Origin: Platanthera guangdongensis
Lineage: Eukaryota > Streptophyta > Magnoliopsida > Asparagales > Orchidaceae
NCBI GenBank assembly: GCA_039583875.1
Contig: CM077157.1
Span: forward strand, 80,104,346 to 80,168,345
DNA: 64,000 bases
Reading direction: 5' to 3'
Shown: one piece after another, positions 30,311 to 41,802 of the stretch
Layout: the number at the start of each line of letters is the position of its first letter
How positions within the stretch are numbered: the stretch's first letter is position 1
Notes under the pieces: generated by a model
The model's database searches: none
What the model saw: only the letters and a program-made list of their open reading frames with translations
What the model was told of the DNA's origin: nothing
Translations under genes and position numbers: made by a program

Positions 30311-30742
30311 GTATGTTCAAAGGCCAACAAAACTCCTATCTGGTATTTGGATAGTGGATGCTCTCGGCACATGACCGGGACAAGAAGCCTTCTTCAGAAC
30401 TATTCTCCAGTCTTGAACGGGCCAAAGGTCATCTTTGGAGGTTCAGTCCGAGGAGTTACAAAAGGCTATGGTATTATCTCTAATGGTAGAGTATCCTTCT
30501 CAGATGTGGCTTTTGTTGAAGGATTGAAACACAATCTCATAAGCATAAGCCAACTCTGCGATAAAGGATATATTGTTGAATTTCATGCTGATAAGTGCTT
30601 GATAAAATCGGTTGACAATATGGAAACGATTCTATCAGGCACTCGAAGCAGAAATATATTTTGCTTGAATTTTATTTGTAAAGACTCTTCTACACCAGTG
30701 TGTTTTATGGCTAAAGTTAGTGCGTCTCTTGGTGACCAATGA
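30311..30742 (+). pseudogene. Copia-P protease domain
   Basis: An open stretch with IWYLDSGCSRHMTG (intact D-S-G), GPKVIFGGS and LKHNLISISQLCDKGY. It ends at a TGA (30740-30742) exactly where the Trp of WHKR should begin the integrase zinc region. The frame continues after this stop. It is the second segment of Copia-P, beginning directly after the Copia-2 insertion. Confidence 0.9.
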
Positions 30743-32277
30743 CACAAGAGAATAACACATATTAATTTCAAAACTATTAATAAATTATTTTCACTGAATT
30801 TAGTACTTGATGCCCCAAATGTCAAGTACGTCAAAGATAGAACTTGTCACGCATGCGTAAAAGGCAAGCAAACAAGGGCTATCTTTAAAAGCGTTATTGA
30901 CAAAGATTCTAATAGATGTTTACATCTACTTCATATGGACTTGTTCAGTCCACTGCAAGTTAGAAGTTTGGGAGGTAAGGATTATACGTTGGTTATTGTC
31001 GATGATTACTTGCGCTTTGCGTGTGTGTTCTTTCTAAAACACAAGTCATATACCTTTGACATCTTTACAAATTTTATCAGGCAGGTCCAGAATGAATACA
31101 ACTGTTCCGTAGTCAAAATCAGAAGTGTCAATGGAACAGAGTTCAAGTCTGGGGCCATGACAGAATTCTGCGAAAGCTTGGGTATCTTTCATGAGTTTTC
31201 CTCTCCTCATACTCCTCAACAGAACGGAGTAGCTGAGAGAAGGAATATAACACTCATAGAGACTTGCAGGACCATGTTGAGTGATACCCCACTTCCGGAA
31301 TACTTCTGGGCTGAAGCCGTCAACACTGCATGCCACGTACAAAATCGAGCACTCATAAACAAGAACCACAATAAGATACCTTATGAACTTCTAAAGGGCA
31401 GGAAACCGACTGTTTCATCTTTTAGAATTTTTGGCTGTAAGTGCTTCGTCCTTAACAATGACAAGTATAATACTACTAAATTTAGCGAAAAGAGTTTTGA
31501 AGGTATTTTTGTAGGGTATAGTAGCCATAGTAAGACATATAGGATATTTAATAGAAAAACTCTGGTCGTAGAAGAATCCATACATGTTGTATTTGATGAG
31601 ACGAGCTTGCTGCAAAGCAACTCTTCTGGTGTGTTCATTGAAGATGCAGGTTCAAAGATGAAAGAACTAAACTTTGATGAGCCAGCTGAAGAAAAAGGTG
31701 AAAAGTTCATCAAGATCACCACTCCAACCCCGATTGGAGAGGTTGATGATCAAGATGAAGAAATCATCCAAGTTGATGAAGTCACTCCGGTGATTGAAGA
31801 AGAAGCTCCAGATGCAAGAAATCTAGAGCTCAGACATCTGAAGGATCACCCAATGGTCCAAATCATAAGAGATCCCCAGGATGGTGTCAGAACTCGTAGA
31901 GGTACAACTAGCGAGAATCTCTATTTAAGTTTTCTCTCACAGGTTGAACCGAAGAAGTTTGAGGAAGCAAACTCAGACGCGTCTTGGATAATGATAATGG
32001 AAGAAGAACTAAATCAGTTCAAGCGTTGTCAACTATGTAAACTCATTCCAAGACCCAAAGGTAAGAATGTCATTGGGACAAAGTGGGTCTACAGGAACAA
32101 GATGGATGATGATGGAACGATCATAAAGAATAAGGCCAGACTCGTCGCCAAAGGATATCGTCAAGAAGAAGGAATTGACTTTGACCATACGTACGCTCCA
32201 GTGGCAAGGCTGGAGGCAATTAGGTTATTCCTAGCATATTCCACTCTTAAGGGCTTCACTATCTATCACATGGACGT
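30743..32277 (+). pseudogene. Copia-P integrase and N-terminal RT, cut by Copia-3
   Basis: Zinc region [10 protein letters not shown] ... [10 protein letters not shown], then (open from 30935) [30 protein letters not shown] and [16 protein letters not shown]. The second catalytic Asp of integrase (R-S-D-H-G-T-E-F in Copia-2) is Val, so the enzyme would be dead. The variable tail is followed by [52 protein letters not shown] and YHMDV, where Copia-3 begins. The remaining RT is at 62820. Confidence 0.92.
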
Positions 32278-33218
32278 TCAAAGAATTAGTTCCTAAACAC
32301 CTAAGGGGGCGGGGTGAATATGTGCAATTTCTTTTTCTTCTAAGGCAGAATATCTATTCAGTTAATTAATCAGAAACATCTAATTTTACAGCTAAAACAA
32401 CACAGAATTCACAGAATCACACAATCATATGATTACATACAGATTTTATAGTGGTTCCCCAAGGTCTGGGTACATCCACTTTCCCCATTCGCCTATCTAG
32501 CAGTGTGCTAGATTCGGCCTAACTTCTTCTATTCACCTCAGATCCTCAGATCTTACAGCTCAGAACCCAAATAAGGCTCCTACAACTCTGAGTGAGTCCA
32601 CACTCCTACAGCTCAGGCAAACTGCCCTACCTCAGCCTTCAACAAGGCCTACAACTCAGAGATAACAATCTCCTACAACTCAGGCTCATAGCCCTACCTC
32701 AGCCTTCAACAAGGCCTACCACTCAGAGATCTAAATCTCACACAACTCAGTCTTTATAAATCAGGCTTACAGCTCAGATCTTAAAAAGATCCTACAGAAA
32801 ATAGATTTAACAATGTATTTTACCACCACCCTGGTAGAGAGAGAAAGGATGGATGGCTTCTTGATCAGTTCTTGGAAGAATCTGATGGCAGAGAACAGCC
32901 ACTCTTAGCTTTCTTCAAAGCTTCTTGAATCTGAACTCAGTAGGGTTGAACTCCTTTGAAGTTGATCTTCAATCAGCTTCTTTCTTGAAATTCAGATCTC
33001 AATCTGAATCCTTCTTGGCAGACTGGTTCAGAATCTGCACTTGAGGGACTTGTTGATATAAGTCCCTTTCTTCACTTCAATAGATGGAGCTCTCTCTCTC
33101 CAACTTCTTCTTAGATCTTCTGACAAAAATCTTCTTCTGTTTTTATGTATGTGTATATACTTTTTCTGTATCAGTATTTTTCTTCTATCATCAGTCTCTC
33201 TTTTGTTGAAGGAGAATG

Positions 33219-33228
33219 CCTTTATATA
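33219..33228 (-). promoter_or_regulatory. TATA box, Copia-3 3' LTR
   Basis: TATATAAAGG on the minus strand, after the palindrome array and the GGTAACCGG block. Confidence 0.5.
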
Positions 33229-33384
33229 GACTTTCTCCATGGTAACCGGCTAATCCGGTTTCTCACAAACTTCTGACAGCTCTGACAGTTGCAGTAGACC
33301 GGTTGGTAATGGCAGCTGTCAAGTCATCCAGTCACTTCTTGAAACTCTATCTCTGTCAGCAAAGTGTTGAGACTGAACTTCATC

Positions 33385-33935
33385 ATGTGTCGACACAAGT
33401 AGACTAAGTGTCGACACAAGCCTTGGTGGTTTCGACACAGCTTCCTTGGTGTTGACACTGCTTCTCGATACAACATTTGTAGAATGTGTCGACACTAGTT
33501 CTGTGGTGTCGACACAGTCACTTCTTTACTTTAACTTTGTTGAAACTCTGCTGTGTGTCGACACAAGTCCTGTGTGTCGATACAGTTGATGTTGACAAAG
33601 TCTTCTGTGTGTCGACACTGTCTCTATGTGTCGACACAGTTGACGTCGACTAAGCTTCTGTGTGTCGACACTGCCTCTGTGTGTCGACACAGTTGATGTC
33701 GACTAAGCTTTCTCTGTGTGTCGACATTGCCTCTGTATGTCGACACAGTTGATGTCGACTAAGCTTTCTCTGTATGTCGACACTGCCACTGTATGTCGAC
33801 ACAGTTTCTTCAGGTGTCGACACAAACATTTCAAGTGTCGACACAATTAACTCCAAGTGTCGACACAGCTTTTCTCCAGTGTCGACAAAAGCCTTCATAA
33901 GTGTCGACACTGCTTCTTCTGGTGTCGACTCATGG
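33385..33935. repeat. GTGTCGACAC array, Copia-3 3' LTR
   Basis: GTGTCGACAC motifs, some in tandem units of about 53-55 bp (33630-33790) built from TGTCGACACAGTTGATGTCG, ACTAAGCTT and a TGTGTCGACACTGCC segment. About two dozen motifs, several decayed. Confidence 0.9.
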
Positions 33936-34078
33936 ACTTAGAAACATTTTCCTGCATTCTTGCATTTTCTTAACCTGCACAAATAAACTCAAAACAACAT
34001 CAAATACACCTTGATGCATATCATTGAGTAAGGTGAGGCTTCTTCAAATCTGGTACACATTTTCCAATGAACCCAACA

Positions 34079-34092
34079 ATCTCCCCCTATTT
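34079..34092 (-). promoter_or_regulatory. Copia-3 polypurine tract
   Basis: The minus strand AAATAGGGGGAGAT abuts the 3' LTR. It is identical to that of Copia-1 and Copia-2. The ~250 bp from here to ORF3 hold no gene. Confidence 0.9.
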
Positions 34093-34342
34093 GGAGAAGT
34101 CATAACCCTTAGTCAATGATATACACCATTCATAACAAACACATATGATGATGTACAAAAACATTATATGACAGGGTAACTTTTAAATAAAACATATATA
34201 AGAAATCATCACAGAATAATAATGCTAACACAATGAGCATCAATCATTATTTTGTTTCAACTTTCAAAAGTTTCTTAAGCAATAGTTTACATAGATTTTT
34301 AACACTAAAATTTACAAAGTTGTAAAATCTAGTAAAACTATC

Positions 34343-36978
34343 CTAAGGCTGCTCAGGCTCCTTGATGACTATTCCTTTGCCTGATTAGATCTTGGCTTGA
34401 ACTGAAGCATCAGTATCTTTAATTGGCTTCTTGCCCTTCAGATCCTTCTTCTTTTGTTCTTCAGCTCTTATTCTTTGTCTTTCAAAATAATGAAAAGGCT
34501 TAAGGAAATATTTGCTAGGCTCCTGAGCATTAGGAGATAGCTTCCCAGCTTTTGCCTTTCTTCTATACTGTAGAATGGCTTCCTGTCTAGCTTCATGCTT
34601 TTGCCATTCTTGCTCAGTGTACCATTTGCCCCTGTCATGGGACTTATCTTTTACAGCTTTCCAGGCAGTCAGTATGATATTCCTGGAAGTTGGACTTCAC
34701 TGCTCAAAATCAGGCTTTAACTCAACCTATTCTCTGAATCTCTTCTTTAACAGTTGAGCTTCTTGCTCCTTATTCACATCTGCCTCTGACATGTCAACTT
34801 TCTCAATAATAACATTTTTATTACCCTCTAGAGGGTTGTACATTGACTGTACTTCTTGGTGAATCATTTCAAAATTTGCTGGAGGATAAATGACCTGAGC
34901 AACTTTAGGTTGATCAACTCCAAAATAAGCAGGGTGTATACCTGACTCAGCCACATTATCACCATCACAGAGGGGTGCATTTCCAAGTGTGGCTCTGATG
35001 CTATTAGATATCCATTTAGCATGATCTGAGCCAGCTTTGACAAACACTCTCTCCCCCTTTATGAGTTCTCTTGCAACATGATCCCTGAGGTCATCTTTAT
35101 GAAATCTGATTTGTTCATCAAGATAATTAACACCATCTTTATAGAATGACTTTAACTTCAATAGCTGTGCAGAAATAATCTTTTGAGATTGCCCAATAGC
35201 TGTTTGTATAGCAGCTAGGCCTTCCTGTAATTGCTTATCAAAATCTGCCTGGGCTTTAGCCCTTGCTTCAGTCTGGGCAGTAGCAAGATTCTTCATTTCT
35301 GTAACAATCATATTATGTGATTCTATCAAATTATCATTCATTCTAAGTTGATTCTCTAGGACATAGCCTTGCTTAATAGCTATATCATCAACTTGAGTTT
35401 TGATTTTTTCTTGATGTGTTGCTAGGAAAACCACAGCATTACCACCTTTGTGGAAACAATCAGTCATTTCCTTCTTATTCTGATTTACTTCAAATCTTAT
35501 AGATTTAATATCTTGAGCCAAGAAGAATTGTAGATCTTTGTGAGTTTCATCCATATATTTCTCCATGGCAATCCTTTATTCATCCAATTTTACTTGCAAG
35601 GATATCAACAAAGAACTATAATCAGTTGCTGGGGCAGATTGTGGAGCAGTTTGTAAAGCCCTTTTATAATTTTGGCTTCTCCTTTTGAAAACCATCAGCT
35701 TCCTCTTTTTGGCTTGAATTTCTGCTCCATCTTCTGAAGCTGAGGTACTAGTAATATCAACTCTATCCTTAGGACTAGGAGGCAATTCCTGTGCAGTCCT
35801 AGGTAGCTCCCCCTGAGTCCCTTGCTCCTGCCCCACAGTACTTACTTGGTCCTCCTCAATGTTAACTTGCTCCCCCTCAAAGTCTGCTTTCTCCCCCTGA
35901 GTCTCAGCTTGCTCCATATCAGGGAACAACTCTTCTAGGGTAAATTCTTGTTGAGTAGGGACTTGAGGCACTACCAACTCAGGAGCATCTGCAGCTGCAG
36001 ATGTATCCTCCATGACAACATCTTGTGCTTGACTGTTTAGTTGAGTTGTCTGATCAACATCAACCAAAGGCACAGTTAGTGATTCATCCTTATTAATGAA
36101 AATTGATTGATTAACCTCTTGAATTACCTCAAGAATAGTTTGTGTAGCCATTTCACTTTCCAAGTGGGTTGGCTCTTCCTCAAGATGAGGCTCCCCCTGC
36201 ACTTGAGCACCATCTGCAATATCTTATGCAGGAGATTTTTCAGGAATCTCTTGCCTCTCTTCATCTGACATGTACTTAGTTAGGACCCTATCCCATCTGG
36301 ATATAATCCTGATATCCATTCTCCTCATATGGTTGATCTTTGAACCAGCAGTTTGTTCCATGACTTCAGGAATTGTTCTAGGCAAGTACAGACTCATAAT
36401 TCTTCCCAGATTTGGCTTCTTAATACTTTCCTTAATCTTTTCAAAACTACTGCTGACCAATCTGTATTTAGTCTGTAGATGATCCGGGTCATCAGGCTGA
36501 ACATATAGGCTGAAATCCTATCATGCCCCCCTGGCTTACAGAGAATGACTTTGCCAACCACTTCAGAAAGAAATTTGTCTTGTAGATTCATTCCTTTTCT
36601 GCTCATTGCTGATCCAATCTTCAAGGTGAGATTCAATCCACACCATTGAAGTGCTTCCCTAGTCTTTGATAGGGGTACTTCTACTTCTTCTTGAGTTCTT
36701 GGAAGTTGAAGAGTTTTCCTCAAGCTCTTCAAGGTTAGTTTAACTTTAGCTCCTTGAACTATAGATTTGATCTTAAGTCCAGTTGAATCTATAGTAGATG
36801 CGCCATAGAAATCTAGTACTTCTTTCTTCCATATCTTTGTTGGTTCAGATACCAGAAATTCCAACCCATTTTCAGCAATTAGGGTTACTACTGCTTTAAT
36901 TTCAGTTTTCGCATTATCAAAGGCGTTGCGTACCAGCTCATAACCTTCGTTGACACTATCTTCTAGCTTTGGCGCCTT
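34343..36978 (-). pseudogene. Copia-3 third ORF (ORF3), start lost and frameshifted
   Basis: It is collinear with ORF3 of Copia-2. The start codon is AAG (36978-36976) instead of ATG. The conserved N-terminal region runs to about 36440, where a one-base change of frame separates it from 36460-36224 (KIKESIKKPNLGRIMSLYL). Stops follow near 36222, 35575 and 34726. The linker carries QGEPHLEEEP, TQGEKADFEGEQ and TQGEL, each encoded with AGGGGGAG. The coiled-coil part is open at 35566-34727, with QDIKSIRFEVNQNKKEM and KAGSDHAKWISNSIRATLG. The tail KGIVIKEPEQ ends at 34343. Conservation over three diverged elements argues for a real product in active relatives. Confidence 0.85.
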
Positions 36979-37490
36979 TAGGGTTGAGTGAAAGCTTGGA
37001 TGGAGGAGAGAGAAGTTGTCGACACATGTTTTTGGTCTCGAAAATATGGAGAGTGTGTCGACAGGGTTTGCTGTTGACCTATTTATACCCTTCTAAAGAA
37101 TGAAGGTCAAAAGGCGCGTCAACAATCTCTTAATGTGTCGACACAGTTGAAATGTGTCGACACAGACTTCTAATGTCTTGACATCAATTCTATTTGTCTT
37201 AGTCGAGTTCGACGATCTGAGGTCGATGAATCTGTGCTCGACGATATATGTCGATTCTGCGCTCGACGAAATCTGCATGTTTACTCTAAGTGTCTACACC
37301 ACTTCTGGATGTGTCGACACTACTTCTCTGAAGTGTCTACACTGATTCTCTAGATGTGTCGACACCACTTTCCTGGAATGTCGACAACAATTTTCTGGAT
37401 GTGTCGACATCACTTCCCTGGAATGTCGACACCAACTACTATGTGTCGATACAGACAACTTCTGATGTCGACATAATCTTACTTAGCCAA
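36979..37490 (-). promoter_or_regulatory. Copia-3 pol-ORF3 spacer, candidate internal promoter
   Basis: GTGTCGACAC-type motifs (37480-37130), a GC block with AAAAGGCGCGT (plus strand ~37110), TATAAATAGG at 37087-37078, further GTGTCGAC motifs, then the former start codon position. Same order and spacing as Copia-1 and -2. Confidence 0.6.
37078..37087 (-). promoter_or_regulatory. TATA box before Copia-3 ORF3
   Basis: TATAAATAGG on the minus strand, 100 bp before the ORF3 start position. Confidence 0.6.
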
Positions 37491-37500
37491 ATTTGTTAAA

Positions 37501-37999
37501 CTAACTTATGTTCAACATACCTATTTCAATTTTGAAATTGTTGAATTTAGTTTCATCAAAAGGCTTAGTAAACATGTCAGCTAGTCGTAAATCAGTACCA
37601 ACAAATTCTAAAGAGATATCTTCTTTCTCTACATGATCTCTAAGAAAATGGTATCTTATTTCTATATGTTTTGTTCTACTATGAGAAACAGGATTATGAG
37701 CAATAGAAATAGCACTAGTAGAATCACATAATAAAGGAGTTTTACTTACCTGAATACCATAATCTTCTAACTGATGTTGAATCCACAATAGTTTTGCACA
37801 GCAACTTCCTACAGCAACATACTCAGACTCAGCTATGGAAATTGTCACACTAGTCTGCTTCTTACAGCTCCATGACACCAGTCTTCCTCCTAGAAATTGA
37901 CAGGCGCCTGTTGTGCTTTTCCTATGTACTTTGCAGCTTGCAAAGTCTGCATCTGAATAGCTCATTAGTAGAAATCTCTATTGCTACGATACCAAAGGC
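37501..37999 (-). pseudogene. Copia-3 RNase H domain
   Basis: Open from 37965 to 37501 with [54 protein letters not shown] and [19 protein letters not shown]. It is out of frame with the RT just upstream, near 37980-38000, where the LWYPR region is damaged. Confidence 0.9.
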
Positions 38000-38990
38000 C
38001 TAGATTAGGGTGCCCTTAAGATATCTCAAAATCCTTTTGATAGCAGTAAGATGAGATTCTTTAGGGCAGGATTGGTACCTAGCACAGACACATGTAACAT
38101 ACATGATATCTGGTCTACTAGCAGTCAGATATAGGAGGGAGCCAACTATTCCTCTATACAAAGTTTCATCTACAGGTTTCCCTGCATCATCTTTGCTAAG
38201 AGATACACTTGTCCCCATAGGAGTTCTCATGGTAGTGGATGACTCCATACCATACTTCTTAATTAACTCCAGGGTGAACTTAGACTGAGATATGGACATG
38301 CCATCATCAGTCTGTCTTACATGGTGACCCAAGAAGAACTTAAGTTCTCCCATACTGCTCATTTCAAATTTCCCTTGCATAAGTTTTGCAAACTTTCTAC
38401 AAAGGTTATTCTCAGTAGAACCAAATATTATGTCATCAACATATATTTGGACTAGGATTATCTTTTCTTTGGATTCCCTAAGGAATAGAGTCTTATCTAT
38501 TTTCCCCCTTGAGAATTTGTTCTCAATGAGGAAAGTAGACATGGTTTCATACCAAGCCCTTGGAGCTTGTTTTAACCCATACAAAGCTTTTCTAAGTCTA
38601 TAAACATAAGCAGGATTGAGTGGATCAATAAAACCTGAGGGCTGCTCTACATAGACCTCCTCCTTTAAGTCTCCATTTAAGAATGCAGACTTAACATCCA
38701 TCTGGAACACTTTGAAGCCTTGATATGCTGCATAGGCTAGGAATAGCCTAATAGCTTCCAACCTAGCCACTAAGGCAAAAGTCTGATCAAAGTCTATGCC
38801 CTCCTCCTGTCTGTATCCTTTGGCAACTAGTCTTGCCTTGTTCTTCACTATGATCCCACTCTCATCAAGCTTGTTTCTATAAATCCACTTTGTCCCTATG
38901 ACAATGTGGCCATTTGGTTTTGGAATCAAATCCCAGACTTTGCACCTTCTGAATTGATTTAACTCCTCCTGCATAGCTTCAATCCAGTGA
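38000..38990 (-). pseudogene. Copia-3 reverse transcriptase domain
   Basis: A 324-residue open stretch: [100 protein letters not shown] and ILRYLKG. The catalytic YVDD is intact. A frameshift near 38980 separates it from the integrase tail. Confidence 0.92.
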
Positions 38991-39119
38991 GGTCTAGAAT
39001 AGCATCTTCAAATCTCTTGGGTTCCACTTGAGATAAGAAGCTTGAGCAAAGAACTGTGTTTAAGTTCCTGCTCCTTGTCTGTACTCCTTGTCTTGGATCA
39101 CCAATGATCTGGTGTGCAG
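38991..39119 (-). pseudogene. Copia-3 integrase-RT linker, cut by the gypsy element
   Basis: Reads QIIGDPRQGVQTRSRNLN and [16 protein letters not shown], continuing the integrase tail found at 57367 on the other side of the gypsy insertion. TGCAG at 39115-39119 is the target duplication. Confidence 0.9.
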
Positions 39120-41743
39120 TGTAACACCTCCCCTGTAATGGACGTATAATATGGGTCCGGCCGGGGCCCCACAACATACGAACGCCACAGCTTTAGTATT
39201 AAAAGTTGATATAGCTACCCAAACTCAAAACACTTGCACAACACAGCGGAAAACCAAGCACAACTAGAAGTTATCCACTAACCAAAAGAGTAAACAAATG
39301 GCCTTAAGGCCTTACATCAAAATCCAAAAGTGAACAGTCCATCGAACACGAATGTGCTCAGCACTCCTAATCTACCTCGGCATGCAAGCCGGACAAAATA
39401 GTCTCAAACATACATCAATCAAAAGTAGTGCTACAAAAGAGAAAACACTTCATGGGCTTAGGCCTTTTTGGCCGGCATGCTAGCTCCTGCATGCGATCCT
39501 TGCCCTGTAAAAAATATTAGTAACGTGGGTCAGCAAAGGCTGACCTCAAACTGTGTAACAACACATCTCCTCCCGGTCGCCCCTAACGGACCCCGGGGAA
39601 CCCTCCAACCTGCAAGTCAGCACTTCATATGCAATATAAATTTCTATAAATAGAAAAGCATTAAAACAGGCTTGGATGTCTCAATCATCAAACATGTTCT
39701 CTACTGGTTGAGCATATAAAGAAAGGGCCTACTATGCAACATAAATGCAACACCCGGGCTTCACCCAAGGTACCCTACAGCGTATGCATCTAGCACAACA
39801 TCACATCACTTGGGTACTCACATTTCCCCAATTGGCATAAAGCCGCAAACACTAAGGGAGTCACCTCTCCCTTAAACGGCGCACAGGCCGCCACAAGGAA
39901 TTCTTGCCAAGGCCCCACCCGCTCGTGGGCTTAGCCCCGGGCTTGCCTGCAAGCTCTGACGTCTCATGTCAGGATTCCAACAAACACAGACCGACCGATT
40001 CTAAGAAGCCTTGCTGGACCCCACCCGCTCATGGCCTCTTTGCCCGAGCTTGCCCCAAGCTTGGCATTATCGTCAGTCTCACAGAAGGGGACTAGTCTCG
40101 CCGGGACACTCTCCACACATGACGCACATGTCACGGGATAGCCAGCCGACCACGGAAACATAGCCACGCCTTGGCACAACACAACCAAGACTAAACACAT
40201 CGCAGTCCCTCTTTGTACCGCAGCGTTCCCGCGCACCAAGGAAAACATCTCCAACTCGTGCGGAGCTAACCTTATCCACCAAGGAAACCATCTCCATTCT
40301 CATACGGAGCTAACCTTGTCAAGGAAACCATCTACCACCACGAGGAGCTAACCTTGTCCGGGTTCGACTACTTGTACTCTTTTCAAGCAAACGGGACAAT
40401 CACCACCACAACACAAACGGCATCTTGCCGCAACGGAAATCTCTACGAATCCCTAAGTTCGTATGCAACATCACCGAGTTGGACTAACGGTCGCGACTAC
40501 GGCTTCACCCACCATGCCTAATCCACTAGCGAAGCGGATCTCTAATGAAAAGATATGCCGGGGACGGACTCAATCGACCCGGAAGTTTCTCTTGAAACTT
40601 GGCAAGCCAAAACCCCTCTCATTTGAGAGTTTGGTGCCCAAAAATTAGAGAAAAGAAAACTAGATGATGCTAAAACGTGCATCCTAAAGACCGAGAGGAG
40701 AGATGTCGTTACCTTCCGACTCCTCTTTCTTGCCATGGCAAAGATAGCCGGATGGAAATCTTCGCAGCGGTCTAAGCTTCACGGATCCGGACTCGGCTCG
40801 CGATTTGGAGCACCGAAACCCTTCCTACAGCCCAAGAGTTCTTCTTCTTCCTCCTTGCTCTAGTTTCTCTCAAGAACTAAGAAAGAGAGAACTTGAAAAA
40901 AGAATGAGGATCTGTAACCCTAAAATCGGACTTAACTGCCCAGGAGGTGGCCTGAACCGTTAGATCCCAAAACCAGAAAAAGACTGGCCGCGATTCGCCT
41001 GGAAAATAAAAGACCTGGGCCGAACACGGCCTGGCACACGCCCGTGTCCAGGGCCGTGTGCCTCATTCGCCGTCTCAAATCGACGCGCCTGGAATCAGAC
41101 ACGGGCATTCGACACGCCCGTGTTCAATCCGACACGCCCGTGTCCCCAGTGACACGGCCGTGTGGCCTGCCGTGTATCTCCAACGACACGGCCCCAACAC
41201 CAACCCGAGAGGTGACACGGCCTGGGACACACCCGTGTCACAAGCCGTGTGCCAAGTCTCGACACCCGTCGACAGGCTTTGTGTCGACACCGCGGAAAAA
41301 CGTCGAGCGAAGATCGTCGACCAAGCGGGACACGCCCTGTGACACGCCCGTGTCACAGGCCGTGTGCCCCAGTCTCGACACTCTGTCGAGCAAAAGTGTC
41401 GACACTTGGGTCGAGTGTCGACACGGCCTCGACACGCCCTGCGACACGCCCGTGTCGCAGGCCGTGTGCCCCACTCTCGACACTTTGTCGAGCATAGAGT
41501 GTCGACACTTGGGCCGAGTGTCGACCCGGCCTCGACACGCCCTGCGACACGCCCGTGTCGCAGGCCGTGTACCTCACTCTCGACACTTTGTCGAGCGAAA
41601 GTGTCGACACTTGGGCCGAGTGTCGACACGGCCTCGACACGCCCTGCGACACGCCCGTGTCACAGGCCGTGTGCCTCCTACCAGAAACCCAAAAATTTCC
41701 AGAACTGCGGACTGAACCTCTTGCAAAAATCTGGGGTGTTACA
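39120..41743 (-). repeat. Gypsy 3' LTR
   Basis: It is the partner of 54738-57361, of equal length. The promoter-side end (41030-41700) is GC-rich and packed with CACGCCCGTG and GTGTCGACAC palindromes; the rest has no gene. Confidence 0.95.
41331..41700. repeat. ~102-bp tandem repeat in gypsy 3' LTR
   Basis: CACGCCCTG(T/C)GACACGCC recurs at about 41331, 41433, 41536 and 41638. Each unit has a GACACGCCCGTGTC palindrome, a GGCCGTGTGCC piece, CTCGACAC..GTCGAG and two GTGTCGACAC motifs. The last unit is partial. Confidence 0.9.
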
Positions 41744-41760
41744 ACTCTCCCCCTCTTAAC
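41744..41760 (-). promoter_or_regulatory. Gypsy polypurine tract
   Basis: The minus strand GTTAAGAGGGGGAGAGT lies directly before the 3' LTR. Confidence 0.88.
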
Positions 41761-41802
41761 AGAATTTCATCCCGAAATTTCAAAACAAAAGAGGTACAAA
41801 AC

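Larger units (their letters stand above)
32278..34078 (-). repeat. Copia-3 3' LTR
   Basis: 1801 bp against 1783 bp for its partner; the main length difference is loss of repeat units in the array of the partner. It ends AACCCAACA next to the polypurine tract. Confidence 0.92.

Noticed and set aside
39468..40736. Small ORFs in the gypsy LTR body (also 55086-56354)
   Set aside because: LTR sequence present twice; overlapping frames on both strands and no domain.
41044..41759. Long ORFs in the gypsy LTR (also 56662-57400)
   Set aside because: They come from the 102-bp GC-rich tandem array and appear in all frames of both LTR copies.
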